Assembly: GCA_008330645.1 (NCBI GenBank)
Contig: VLTN01000067.1
Coordinates: forward strand, 122,426-186,425
DNA from: Cafeteria roenbergensis
Taxonomy: Eukaryota; Sar; Bigyra; Bicosoecida; Cafeteriaceae
Length of the DNA: 64,000 bases
Direction: 5' to 3'
The position numbers and the translations under genes are program-made. The notes under the pieces are model-generated. The model saw nothing but the letters and a program-made list of their open reading frames with translations, was not told the origin of the DNA and did no database searches. Shown one piece after another: positions 19,103 through 28,800 of the stretch; position 1 is the first letter of the stretch, and each line of letters opens with the position of its first letter.

Positions 19103-19990
19103 TCAACAGTCCTTGGAGGCAACAGCTGTCAGAAGCGCCTCAAACTCAGAAGCAAGCGCAGTCTCTGATCCATCTAGGCTGAGTTCTACGCCGATGCCAG
19201 GCAATCTCCGTGGCCTGGAGCCAGAGGCCTGGCCCGTGCGAGCACCCCACAAAGCCGATGCGGTGCAAGCAGCTCGAGCCATGGAGCTTGCAGAGGCGAC
19301 GGGAGCGCCGCCTTCGGCGATGCACATGCGAAGAACAAGGCCGCCGTCGGAAAGGAGGGCGCAGGCGCCCCGAAGAACGTTGCGACCAGCGTCGCTGTCT
19401 TCGCAAAGCTCTGCCGCCACGGTGTATGGACTCTCAGGAATGCTTCGCAAGTCAAACGCCAAGGCGGTGAGTAAAACTCGCTCTTGAGCTACAATTGCTG
19501 ACTTGAGAGCGGCGTAGCCAGAATCCAGGGCCACCGAGGTTGCGGCCGGCAGCAAGTAATGCTGCGCCGCGTTGATGATGTCGCGGAGCCTTCGCACTTG
19601 CTCCGTCGCCTTGCACGCCAGCAAGATTGCTGCCTGGGAGGACACGGCCCACGGAGCCAGTGGCCCTTGCCCAAGCACGCTGCCGGAGTCTTCTGCGAGG
19701 GCGGGCGACCTTGCGCAGGTCGTTGGGTCGGGCCGACTACCCTCGAGAGCATCGGTCCCGCAGCCGCAGCTTGCCTCCGACCAGGCAGATGGCCCAAGCT
19801 TCAAGGCGCGAGTTGCCCCCGGCCAATCAGGGACAGCCGTGGTGCGAGCAAGAATGTGAGTTGCAGCCATGACGGCGTGAATGTCGCAGCCGAGAGCAAC
19901 CATGACCGCCCGAACCATACGAGCGGCCCGCACCCATGTGCTTGCCTCCCATGTGGAAGGAGGGCGCCGGCTCGCGACCTGTCCCTCCAT
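19103..19990 (-). CDS. Cyclin-box protein, cyclin-Q (FAM58)-like
   Basis: Cyclin-Q-type proteins activate CDK10-class kinases. The frame is 295 aa from ATG 19990; human cyclin-Q is 248. The N-terminal helix WVRAARMVRAVMVALGCDI and the following AVMAATHIL resemble the first cyclin-box helices. AAILLACKATEQVRRLRDIIN (Lys127 in the K-x-x-E pattern) matches 'LAgKvEEq..rtRDIIN'. LDSGYAALKSAIVAQERVLL and LTALAFDL then match 'LDS..wELRDSIVqcE..mLR.L.F'. About 60 residues of Gly/Pro-rich sequence interrupt the first fold between ATHIL and AAILL, longer than usual. A possible 48-base in-frame intron there was judged too short. It is head-to-head with the + gene at 20082, with 91 bases between starts. 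Confidence 0.68.
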   Translation of the reverse strand: MEGQVASRRPPSTWEASTWVRAARMVRAVMVALGCDIHAVMAATHILARTTAVPDWPGATRALKLGPSAWSEASCGCGTDALEGSRPDPTTCARSPALAEDSGSVLGQGPLAPWAVSSQAAILLACKATEQVRRLRDIINAAQHYLLPAATSVALDSGYAALKSAIVAQERVLLTALAFDLRSIPESPYTVAAELCEDSDAGRNVLRGACALLSDGGLVLRMCIAEGGAPVASASSMARAACTASALWGARTGQASGSRPRRLPGIGVELSLDGSETALASEFEALLTAVASKDC

Positions 19991-20081
19991 GGGCTGGCAG
20001 CTGTGCAGCCGCCGGCTGCTTGCGCCTGGCTGGCAGAGCCACCGGCTGTGCTTTCCGAGCCGCACCGCACTCCCCTTGGGA

Positions 20082-20996
20082 ATGCGGGGCAGGCCTCCCG
20101 TGCCGCGGCTGCGGCATGCGGCAGCCGCGCTGGCGATGGCTGCGCTGCTTGTCGGCGCCGTGCCGATCGCCAAGTCGCCCGCTCGGGTTGGTGGGCTGGG
20201 CGCGGCTCGGTTTGCAGAACGCGCGCGCAAGGCCGACGCCGAGCTCGCGAAGCAACTCGTGGAGAAACCGGCGTGGTGAGCATGGGAGCGCCTCGCGCAG
20301 CTTCGTAGCATGTGTGCCTTGGGCTGGCGAGAGCGGCTGGCCACTCGGTGCTTTTTGCCAACGACCTGAAGCGCGTCGCTTGCGGCCGACCACGTCCGCA
20401 GGTGGCTCCCACCCCCGCCGGAGTGGGGCCCGTTCCCCGCCCATATGAAAAGCACTTTTTACGCGCCCGAGAGCATTCCAATGCCCGTACTTCCGGGCTC
20501 GCGAGCCGCCGGCGCGCTGCAGCAGGCATGGAACCTACAGACAGCCCCCATTCAGGTGCCTGCCCAGTCGGCAGCATTGCTTCAAGCCGCTGCTGGGGGA
20601 CATGCCGCTTGCGAAAGTTGTGCAAGCACCCACGGGAGCGGCGTGCTGTCTGCTTCGGATCCCATGGCGGAGTTGGGTCACGCCCGCTTCCGCAGCGGCC
20701 AGGGCCGGGCTGCGGAGCCGCTGTCCCACGATGGCAAGGGCAAGTACAAGAAGCTTCCCCCGCCGCTGGAGAAGCCGGAGTGGTGGATTCCAACCCCTGC
20801 TGAGTGGGGAGCCCCGCAAGAACACGCATCGGGGTCGTTCTATGGCCCTGCCCAGATTCCGTCGCCCGCCGTCGGCGGCTTTGGGGCGCCTCAGCAGAGC
20901 GACTCGCCTCCTATTCTGCTTGCAAGCTTGTGGCAGCACCAGTACTCGAGCGGAGCGGCGCTCCTCCAGAAGAGCGCGAGGAAGCACGCAGGCTGA
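20082..20996 (+). CDS. Unknown protein with two EKPxWW/EWG repeats, two exons
   Basis: I do not recognise the family. Exons 20082-20275 and 20402-20996 join across a 126-base intron (GTGAGC...CCGCAG, phase 2), giving 262 aa. The N-terminus has a hydrophobic Ala/Leu stretch at about residues 10-30 (AAALAMAALLVGAVPIA) after basic residues, which could be a signal anchor or organelle-targeting segment. Two 33-residue repeats align without gaps: residues 61-93 and 188-220. The shared pattern is EKPxWWxPxPxEWG, then four residues, His, four residues, FYxPxxIPxP. The splice junction falls inside the first WW, and the clean match between the two copies supports the intron. The region between repeats is Ala/Ser/Gly-rich. 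The start is uncertain: upstream in-frame Mets exist at 19881 and near 19990. The stop at 20996 could be premature if another intron was missed. Confidence 0.6.
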
Positions 20997-21077
20997 GCGC
21001 TGCTGGGGCACCCGCTTGCCAGCAACAGGGCGAGTTGCCGGCACCTGGGTTGTTGCCAACCCCCGACGGGGACTGCT

Positions 21078-21698
21078 TTGATGGGGGGCAAGGCTGTTGC
21101 TTGCCCCAGCGTTGTGGGCCGATTGCGTTTTGCGGGCGTCCCAAGGTCGCGAGCGTTGTGCCAAGCACGCTGGGTTGCAGAGCAAACGGTGGCGTTGCAC
21201 TCAGCACTCGCAGCCATGGAGAACGGCCGAACCCTTGCAGTTTGGTCTGCCTTCTTCTCAAATCTGTTGAAGGGACCAACCAGGCAAGGTCCAACACTGC
21301 CGGCGACAGCCGAGCCCGAGCTCATGTGCACCCCTGGTCCGGCAGCCGAGGAGCAACTGGAAGAAATTCGAGCCGCACGGGCATCTGCGGCAACGATGGC
21401 GTCGCCAGAGCTCCACTCCAGCCCGGGTGGTAGGGCATCTGCAGCTTTGCTGCAGCGGTCAGGCGGGCAGGCGGACTCAGCTGCCGCGTGGCAATCGGGC
21501 GCAAGTTGGCTGGGCGCTCAACATCCGCCTGACGGCTCGCCGGCGCTGTGGCAGTCAGCATGCTTTGCTGAGCCGAGGGTACTCTTGGACACCTTCCCTG
21601 CACCGGCTGTTGTCGCCCCTGTCCGCGAGAGGAAGCAGCAGCGCTCTGTGACCGGCAGGTACTGCGTTGCCCCAAGGCGAGCGCTAGGTTCCAGCTGA
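21078..21698 (+). CDS. Doubtful reading frame, hypothetical protein
   Basis: A 206-codon frame lies in the 1.1 kb between the EKPxWW-repeat gene and threonine aldolase. It has a moderately protein-like middle (VALHSALAAMENGRTLAVWSAFF, EEQLEEIRAARASAATMA) but no recognisable domain, and opposite-strand frames of similar length overlap it. It may be a separate gene, a missed exon of the upstream gene, or chance. An internal Met at 21216 is an equally good start. Confidence 0.25.
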   Translation: MMGGKAVACPSVVGRLRFAGVPRSRALCQARWVAEQTVALHSALAAMENGRTLAVWSAFFSNLLKGPTRQGPTLPATAEPELMCTPGPAAEEQLEEIRAARASAATMASPELHSSPGGRASAALLQRSGGQADSAAAWQSGASWLGAQHPPDGSPALWQSACFAEPRVLLDTFPAPAVVAPVRERKQQRSVTGRYCVAPRRALGSS

Positions 21699-21751
21699 GC
21701 CTAACGACGGGCCAATGCGGCGCAGTCAGGCTGCGAGGGCACCCATGCTGA

Positions 21752-21817
21752 GTGTTTGTTTGTTTGTTTGCGTGTGTGCGCGCGCGCGTGTGTGTGTGTA
21801 TGTGCGCGCACGCGCGG
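21752..21817. repeat. GTTT / GT / GC simple-sequence tract
   Basis: A GTTTGTTTGTTTG run passes into alternating GT and GC dinucleotides. The alternating purine-pyrimidine stretch could adopt Z-DNA. It lies in non-coding sequence between a doubtful frame and the threonine aldolase 3' end. Confidence 0.85.
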
Positions 21818-22117
21818 AAACGCGCTCGCTGCCTGCCGGCCGCTATCGGGCCTGCCTTTGTTCTAGTGAGCACTGCTGAACAAGTTGCCCCGCAGGCCAC
21901 TCCCAACCGCTTCGGTACAGCTTCCGATGCGCACGCAAGCAGGCAGCGGCTGCGGCTGCATACGCCGCTTGCGCCAGGAGTTCGGTCAGCCGTGCCGCAG
22001 CCGGGACGAGACGTGCGCCGCTGCTGTCGAATGTCGAGGCTTCAGGTCTCCCAGGACGGGCAAGCGGCGGCCATGGGGAGCGGAGGCGCCTCCTCTGGGG
22101 CCAAGGAGCTGGAAGGC

Positions 22118-23367
22118 CTAGGCGAGGGGCTCCAGTGCCTTCATCACCCGGTCGACGGCGTCGTCGGGCACCTGGCGATGGGTGACGAAGCGGACTCTGT
22201 GCGTGCCGTAGGCGCTTGCAAGCACCCCGCCGTGGCGCAACTTTGCGATAAGCCCGTCTGCGCCGCCAGCAGCATCCGACACGTCCGCGTACACGATGTT
22301 GGTCTCGACGGCGTGAGCAACGGAGACGCCATCAACCGTTCGAAGATGGGCAGCCAGGGACGAAGCGATGCGGTGGTCGCGGCGAAGTGCTTCATGGGTG
22401 GAATTCTCCCTCAGTGCTAGGAGGCCAGGCGCGGCAATCACGCCTGCCTGGCGCATTCCGCCACCGAGCATCTTCCGGTACCGGCGAGCGAGCGCCACGG
22501 TGCCAAGCGAGCCAGCCAGCACGCTTCCGACTGGAGCGCCCAAGCCCTTGCTTAGGCAGATGCTGACTGTGTCAGCATCGGCTGACAGCGCAGCTGCCGA
22601 CTCGCCGAGCGCCGCTGCTGCATTGAAGAGCCTTGCTCCATCGACGTGCAGGAGCAGGCCACGCTCCCTGCAGAAGGCACCAACGTCCCTCATGTAGGCG
22701 CTTCCCAGAGCTCTGCCTCCCATGCGATTGTGCGTGTTCTCCAGGCAAACCACGGCAGTGCGCGCGTGGTGCACATCTTCTTCACGGACTGCTTTTCCTA
22801 GTGCCTCCAGAGCGAGCGTGCCGTCGTTGCTCGTGGGAACAGCGCTCATTGCAAGCCCAGCCACGGTACTAAGACCTCCCAGCTCGTAGTGGAACATGTG
22901 TGACTCGTCTCCAACCAGCACCTCTGTCGGGCCACTGGACGAGCTCGCCAAGCTCATCACGCCGCAGAGGTTACCCATCGTTCCCGACGGCAGAAACAGC
23001 GCAGTCTCTTTGCCGAGCATCTCGGCCGCAGTTTTTTCCAGGGCAATCACGGATGGGTCTGCAACGCGGGGCATTTGAAACAAAAAGCGCGCTTGACTAG
23101 TGTTTTTGTCACACGGCCCGCACCGAACAGAGAGGAGCGCAGCCTGCTGGCCTCACCTTCTCCCATGACATCATCTCCCGTTGCTGCATCCATCGTTGCC
23201 ATGGTCATCTTTGCATCGGGTCTGGTGACGGTGTCAGAGCGCAAGTCCAGCATGCTCGACGGCTTGCCAACAGCTCTGGCCGATGCAAAGCGACGGGGCC
23301 CCTGTAGCGGGCGGCAAAGGCGCAAAGACGCTCGTTGCCACAGCGATGCCACCTGCTGGCCGCGCAT
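22118..23367 (-). CDS. L-threonine (allo-threonine) aldolase, PLP-dependent, two exons
   Basis: The enzyme cleaves threonine or allo-threonine to glycine and acetaldehyde. Exons are 23157-23367 and 22118-23058. The 98-base intron (GTGAGG...TTGCAG, phase 1) rebuilds GDDVMGEDPSVIALEKTAAE, the family's 'GDDvyGEDPtVneLE' signature. The product is 383 aa. LDLRSDTVTRP starts the catalytic domain at residue 40. ALFLPSGTMGN, HVDGARLFNAA and SICLSKGLGAPVGS follow, with the Schiff-base lysine at Lys241. A 38-residue leader (MRGQQVASLWQRASLRL...) rich in Arg, Ser and Leu and lacking acids suggests import into mitochondria; Met39 would give an untargeted form. It is head-to-head with the + gene at 23798. 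Substrate stereochemistry cannot be read from the sequence. Confidence 0.94.
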
Positions 23368-23797
23368 GGTTGCGAGCGCGGCAGGCGGGGGACAAGTGAG
23401 GCGGCGGGAATGGCTCGTTGTGCCCAGCGAGCCGCGAGCTCTGCTGGCTGGAGGCACCATTGCCGCTGCTGCACCTTCCATGCAGCGAAAGGAGTTCGGC
23501 CGGGGGCGCACGGCTGAGCGGCGGCCGCTCACGCATTTCATGGCCGCGCGCAGCCGGCCCGGCTTGCAAGAGAGCCGAGGCAGCAGTTCGTTCCGTGCCT
23601 GGCTGGGTCGCGGGACGGGCCGGGGAGGCTGCGCTGCCCGGGGCGCTCGGCCAGAGAGGGTGGTGCCCCCAGCAGAAGCGGGCACAAAGCCTGCTGGAGC
23701 AAACACAGTTGCCAGGGCCTCGCGACGGGGGCCCAGTGAAGCGCACCAGCTCCCCGGCCGACTGAGCGCACATGCGTGCGGGGCAGGCTCGGATGGG
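23368..23797. other. Divergent upstream region, threonine aldolase / four-exon orphan
   Basis: This 430-base region lies between two head-to-head start codons and should contain both promoters. It is GC-rich with open frames on both strands that have no recognisable content. No TATA box or other known element was seen. Confidence 0.35.
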
Positions 23798-24974
23798 ATG
23801 GAAAGGCCGGCCCTGGCGAGCCTCGACGCGGCTGTAGGCAGCCCCCCTGCAGGTAAGGACTCGCGATCATTCTCGCAAGTGCCACGCTAGGAGATTCGTC
23901 AGCAACTGTCACCGCATTCTTGTGCCAGTTCCGCCGCGATCCCGCAGACGAGAGTCGCCATCTGGACCGAGCAGCGGAGCTGTCTCTTGCGAGTCACCAA
24001 GAGGAGCTTCAACGACGGGCACGAAGCTTGAACGCCGCGATTTTAACTTGCGATGCAGACAACGAGGACCTCGCGAAGTTGGAGATGTTCAAGAGCACAA
24101 GAGCCAGGGAGTTGCTGGCGTCTGGCTCTGCTGCAGCTGTGCAGTACTTTGAGCAGCACCCCCAATGGTCCAATTGCTTCTCTGAGGTCCCAGTTCCGAC
24201 AAAGCTGCCTCTTTCGATGAGTCCAAAGTCGTTTAAGGCGGCGCGCCTTGGTCTCGGGCAGTTGCTGCTTGCCGAGCATTCGTTTTCCAACGCTTTCCCT
24301 GAAGCAATGCCCGCTCTGGCCCGACGAGTTGCGCAAGATATCGACGAGTTTGAGGCTACTGGGGAGGCTATTGCGACATTCATTCAAGACGCCGCTGCAG
24401 CGGTCTGCCGCGGGCTTGCGACTCGTCCTGAAGGAGGGCGCAAGCACCCAAGTGAGAGAGTAGCTATGTCAAGGAGTCCGTTCACATGGCAGTGATGATC
24501 ACCTTGGCATGAGGTTTAGCCACAATCACGCGACGTTGACCTGGCAAGCCTTGCGATCCCTGGAGCGCAGAGATCCTGGAGCCGTTTGTCACGATGAGGG
24601 ATGCGTCTGCATGGGTGGATTCAGACATCTTGGCAATCAGTGAGGCTGACGCAGGCATGGAAGCCGAGCCAAGGCTGTCTCCCCAAGAAATTTCCTTGCT
24701 GTCGGACAGCGACGATGACGCACTGGAAGTGAGAAATGGTGAGACCGGTTCTGATCGCATGCCAGGTGCCTGGCCGCTTCCGGATGCTGCCGGCCTTGGC
24801 CGTTGGGATTGCAAGGGCTCTCCCTGCGCCACCACCCGCTGCCTCTGTGTGAGTCGTTGATGACGTTGAAGAGCAGGAGCCAGCCAGCAAGCGCCTCGAT
24901 GCTCCCGGAAGCGGCCTCGCGAAGAATGTGCGGAGTTGCCAAGCGGGTTGCGGATGAGACCAACATCTGAATAG
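23798..24974 (+). CDS. Unknown protein, four exons, probable nuclear signal
   Basis: I do not recognise the family. Exons 23798-23852, 23948-24451, 24571-24738 and 24877-24974 join through introns of 95, 119 and 138 bases (GTAAGG, GTGAGA and GTGAGA donors, all GCAG acceptors, all phase 1) into 274 aa. Exon 2 encodes a mostly helical, charged region (SLASHQEELQRRARSLNAA, NEDLAKLEMFKSTRARELL, QDIDEFEATGEAIATF). Exon 3 is acidic (SLLSDSDDDALEV). Exon 4 carries SRKRPREE, a classic monopartite nuclear localisation signal, and ends RPTSE. That three introns restore one frame with the same phase supports the model, but a readthrough of exon 2 to 24495 (ending RSPFTWQ) cannot be ruled out. A nuclear role is inference only. 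It is tail-to-tail with the giant repeat gene. Confidence 0.55.
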
Positions 24975-25883
24975 CCTTGCGCTCAATAGGCTGCCTGGAG
25001 CGGCTTTGATTTTGCGCGCGGGCATCGCTCGTGGGAAAGACCCTCTCCCGCTGAGAGGCTCACTTTCTCCAATGGAGGCAAGCCCGGGAGGTTGTCCTCG
25101 CTGCTAAGACTCAGCACGCCTCTTCCTTTGCTGCCCGGCACAGCTGCATCCCCCTCCTGCCGCCTTTGTGGCAACGGTGAGGAGTGCCACAAGGACTTAG
25201 CCGCCCCGCGAGTCCGCACGCACCCCGTCTATGCGCACAGCCACACTGCTCTCCCAGCCTTGGCAGAAGCCGCGCGCTCCGATTCAGTTGCCCACGCCAG
25301 TGCAAGAAGATCTGGTTGAGTGGTGTGTGGGATCCTTTCCACGCGTCGCATCGGACGCAACTCTGCGACCCGAGGCCACCTTTCGGATCCAAACCTGCTA
25401 GCGAACACTTGCGACCTGAGAGCGTCTGAGTTGAGTTTTGAAAGGCAGAGAAATATGGGCCGCCCAGGACTCTGTGAATTTCACAGATGTCGTCATAGGT
25501 GAGACTGCCCCAGTCCGCACAAAGCATTCTTGATCCACTCCCTGACCCCTCCGAAACGACGGGCCCCGGTGGTGCACGAACCAACGCGAGAGCTCTGTCC
25601 GCATCCCAAAGCGTGTTGAGCTCGCTCAAGGTGGTAGGGAGAGCTTTTGATCGATGATAGGCTTCGCGTGGGGCGACCCTGGAGGTCACCTCGCATGCAA
25701 AGCCTGAGCGTTGCGAAATATGTTCGACACTTCTATTCCCCTGACGTTGCGATAGCGGCGAATTGCCGAAGGAGAGTCTTGGTGTATGTGTGACCAGGAC
25801 GCGGCTCAAAGCAAGCAAAGAGGGGCGACCCCGCCAGGGGCAGAGAGGACGTGCAAACGATCAAAATACGAAACGCAAAGCCG
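24975..25883. other. Convergent intergenic region, no confident gene
   Basis: About 0.9 kb lies between the orphan gene and the giant gene's stop codon. A minus-strand frame at 25111-25818 includes a plausible segment (LSELNTLWDADRALALV, LCADWGSLTYDDICEIH) followed by low-quality sequence, and could hold an unrecognised exon or the 3' untranslated region of the giant gene. Plus-strand frames here are short. No RNA or repeat was seen. Confidence 0.35.
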
Positions 25884-28800
25884 TCAGCCAGCAACACGCA
25901 AAAGCACGACCGCAACGCTCTTCGTGGAGAGATCAGCCGAAGCTGTGCCAGCTAGATTAAACGCTGCGAGACGAACTTCCGAGGCTGACACTTGACAGCT
26001 CAAGAAAACACTGGTGAGAGCAACGTCATCCGTCCAGGATGCGAAGCAGACAAATTGGTCATCAGCCAGCGAAAGGCTCGACGAGAACTCAGTTGCAGGC
26101 AGCGACCCAGTCATAGAAGTCGATGCAGCGAGCGACCCTGAGAATGGAGCCGCAATCACCTTCGAGAACAGCGCCCTGATGCCTCCGTTGCTGACATCCG
26201 AGTCACCAACGAAGAAAGAGCCAGCTGTCCCGGATGAGGCCGAGCCGGGAAGCAAGATGATGTTGCCAGCAGCACCAAAGTTGGTTGAGCCAGCTGCAAT
26301 AACCACATTGCCAGAGATTCCAGCGTCTGAAGTGCCACTCACAACCGAAATGTGACTGGATTGCGTGTCTGAACTGTCTGAGCTCCCCAAGATGGTGATG
26401 TGTTGAGGAGCGGCGACTGCTTGACCAGCAATCGACAAGCCGTTGGAAGACAGAGTGAGAAGGTCTTGAGATTCCAGTGACATGCCACCTGATGTCGAAG
26501 AGAGGAGAACTGATCCATCCGCGAGCGCTGAGATTGAAGCACCAGATGACGATTCCAACGAAGCAGACGAAGAGGAAAGGTGCGCTGACAGCGTGCAGGC
26601 GGACGACCCGCACAGGCGGACTTCTCCATCAGAACTGCTACCGGAACCAGGGACGAGCGACACGTGCCCTCCCAAGGTGGAGCTCGCGCCAGCTGAGAGC
26701 AAAATGCTTCCCCCCGTGCCTGTGGACGTCGACCCCACGCTCACCGTCACCGATCCGGCCGCGCCGCCCGCGCCGCCCGCCGTGCCCGTGGAGACCACCA
26801 CGCTGCCCGCCGACCCCGCGCTCGCCGACCCCGTGAGCACGGAGACCGTGCCGGACGGCCCGGCGGCGGCCGTGCCCGTGGACAGGACCATCCACCCGCT
26901 CGCGCCCGCCGAGGAGGCGTCGGCCGTGCGGATGACGGCGTGGCCCGTCGACGACGACGCCCCGACGCCGGTGGCGATGCTGACGTCTCCGCCGGAGTGG
27001 GCCGCGCTGGAGGAGGCCCCGGCGTCCAGAGTGAGGGCGCCGCCCGCGCCCGACGACGACGACGACCCGGCGCCCACGCTCACCGACCCGCCCGCGCCCG
27101 ACGACGTCGACCCCACGCTCACCGTCACCGATCCGGCCGCGCCGCCCGCGCCGCCCGCCGTGCCCGTGGAGACCACCACGCTGCCCGCCGACCCCGCGCT
27201 CGCCGACCCCGTGAGCACGGAGACCGTGCCGGACGGCCCGGCGGCGGCCGTGCCCGTGGACAGGACCATCCACCCGCTCGCGCCCGCCGAGGAGGCGTCG
27301 GCCGTGCGGATGACGGCGTGGCCCGTCGACGACGACGCCCCGACGCCGGTGGCGATGCTGACGTCTCCGCCGGAGTGGGCCGCGCTGGAGGAGGCCCCGG
27401 CGTCCAGAGTGAGGGCGCCGCCCGCGCCCGACGACGACGACCCGGCGCCCACGCTCACCGACCCGCCCGCGCCCGACGACGTCGACCCCACGCTCACCGT
27501 CACCGATCCGGCCGCGCCGCCCGCGCCGCCCGCCGTGCCCGTGGAGACCACCACGCTGCCCGCCGACCCCGCGCTCGCCGACCCCGTGAGCACGGAGACC
27601 GTGCCGGACGGCCCGGCGGCGGCCGTGCCCGTGGACAGGACCATCCACCCGCTCGCGCCCGCCGAGGAGGCGTCGGCCGTGCGGATGACGGCGTGGCCCG
27701 TCGACGACGACGCCCCGACGCCGGTGGCGATGCTGACGTCTCCGCCGGAGTGGGCCGCGCTGGAGGAGGCCCCGGCGTCCAGAGTGAGGGCGCCGCCCGC
27801 GCCCGACGACGACGACCCGGCGCCCACGCTCACCGACCCGCCCGCGCCCGACGACGTCGACCCCACGCTCACCGTCACCGATCCGGCCGCGCCGCCCGCG
27901 CCGCCCGCCGTGCCCGTGGAGACCACCACGCTGCCCGCCGACCCCGCGCTCGCCGACCCCGTGAGCACGGAGACCGTGCCGGACGGCCCGGCGGCGGCCG
28001 TGCCCGTGGACAGGACCATCCACCCGCTCGCGCCCGCCGAGGAGGCGTCGGCCGTGCGGATGACGGCGTGGCCCGTCGACGACGACGCCCCGACGCCGGT
28101 GGCGATGCTGACGTCTCCGCCGGAGTGGGCCGCGCTGGCAGTTGGTCCAGCAGTCAGTTCCACGCTCCCACCATTCGCGCTCTGACTGCTGCCACCAGCC
28201 ACTCTCACACCGCCTCCATCGTTTGCGTCGCCATTTCCTGCCACAACTGTCATTGTGCCGCCAGTTTGATCACCGTTCCCTGCTGCCAATGAGACGGCTC
28301 CACCGCCAGTCTTGCCGTTTCCTGCAGCTGCGACAATGGCACCGCCTGATCCCGTTGTCGCAGCTCCAACGGAAAGCAGTAGGCGACCTGACACGCCAGC
28401 ACTTGGTGTCGTGAGGCTTACGCTGCCACTGCCTGAGGGGCCTGTTCCGCTTTCGATCAGAACACTGCCTCCTGTCGATCCGGCACCAAGTGTCCCACCA
28501 GCCGAGACTTGCACCTGCCCACCGGTCCCTGAGGCTGAGCTGCCAACTTGAAGCAAAATTTGGCCAGCCCTTTGGCCAGAAGTGCCGTCACCCGTTTGCA
28601 GGGAAAGCTGTCCAGTTTCTGCCCCGCCCGCGGACCCCGTTGCAATTTTGATTTTGCCGGATCCACCAGCGGTTGTCCCTTCTGCAGATACAATGGAGAC
28701 ATCGCCTGATGATCCCGAAGCAGAGTTTCCCGACCTCCCAGACGAAACCAAGACCGACCCGCTGGCGGGGGCGACAGCATCCGCACCCTGGCCGGAATCA

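Noticed and set aside
19640-19860. A 48-base intron in the cyclin-like gene
   Set aside because: It is about half the length of the shortest intron otherwise inferred here, and removing it is not needed to keep the frame open.
25111-25818. A 235-codon minus frame downstream of the giant gene
   Set aside because: Only a short middle part looks protein-like, and no start, splice pattern or homology supports a gene.
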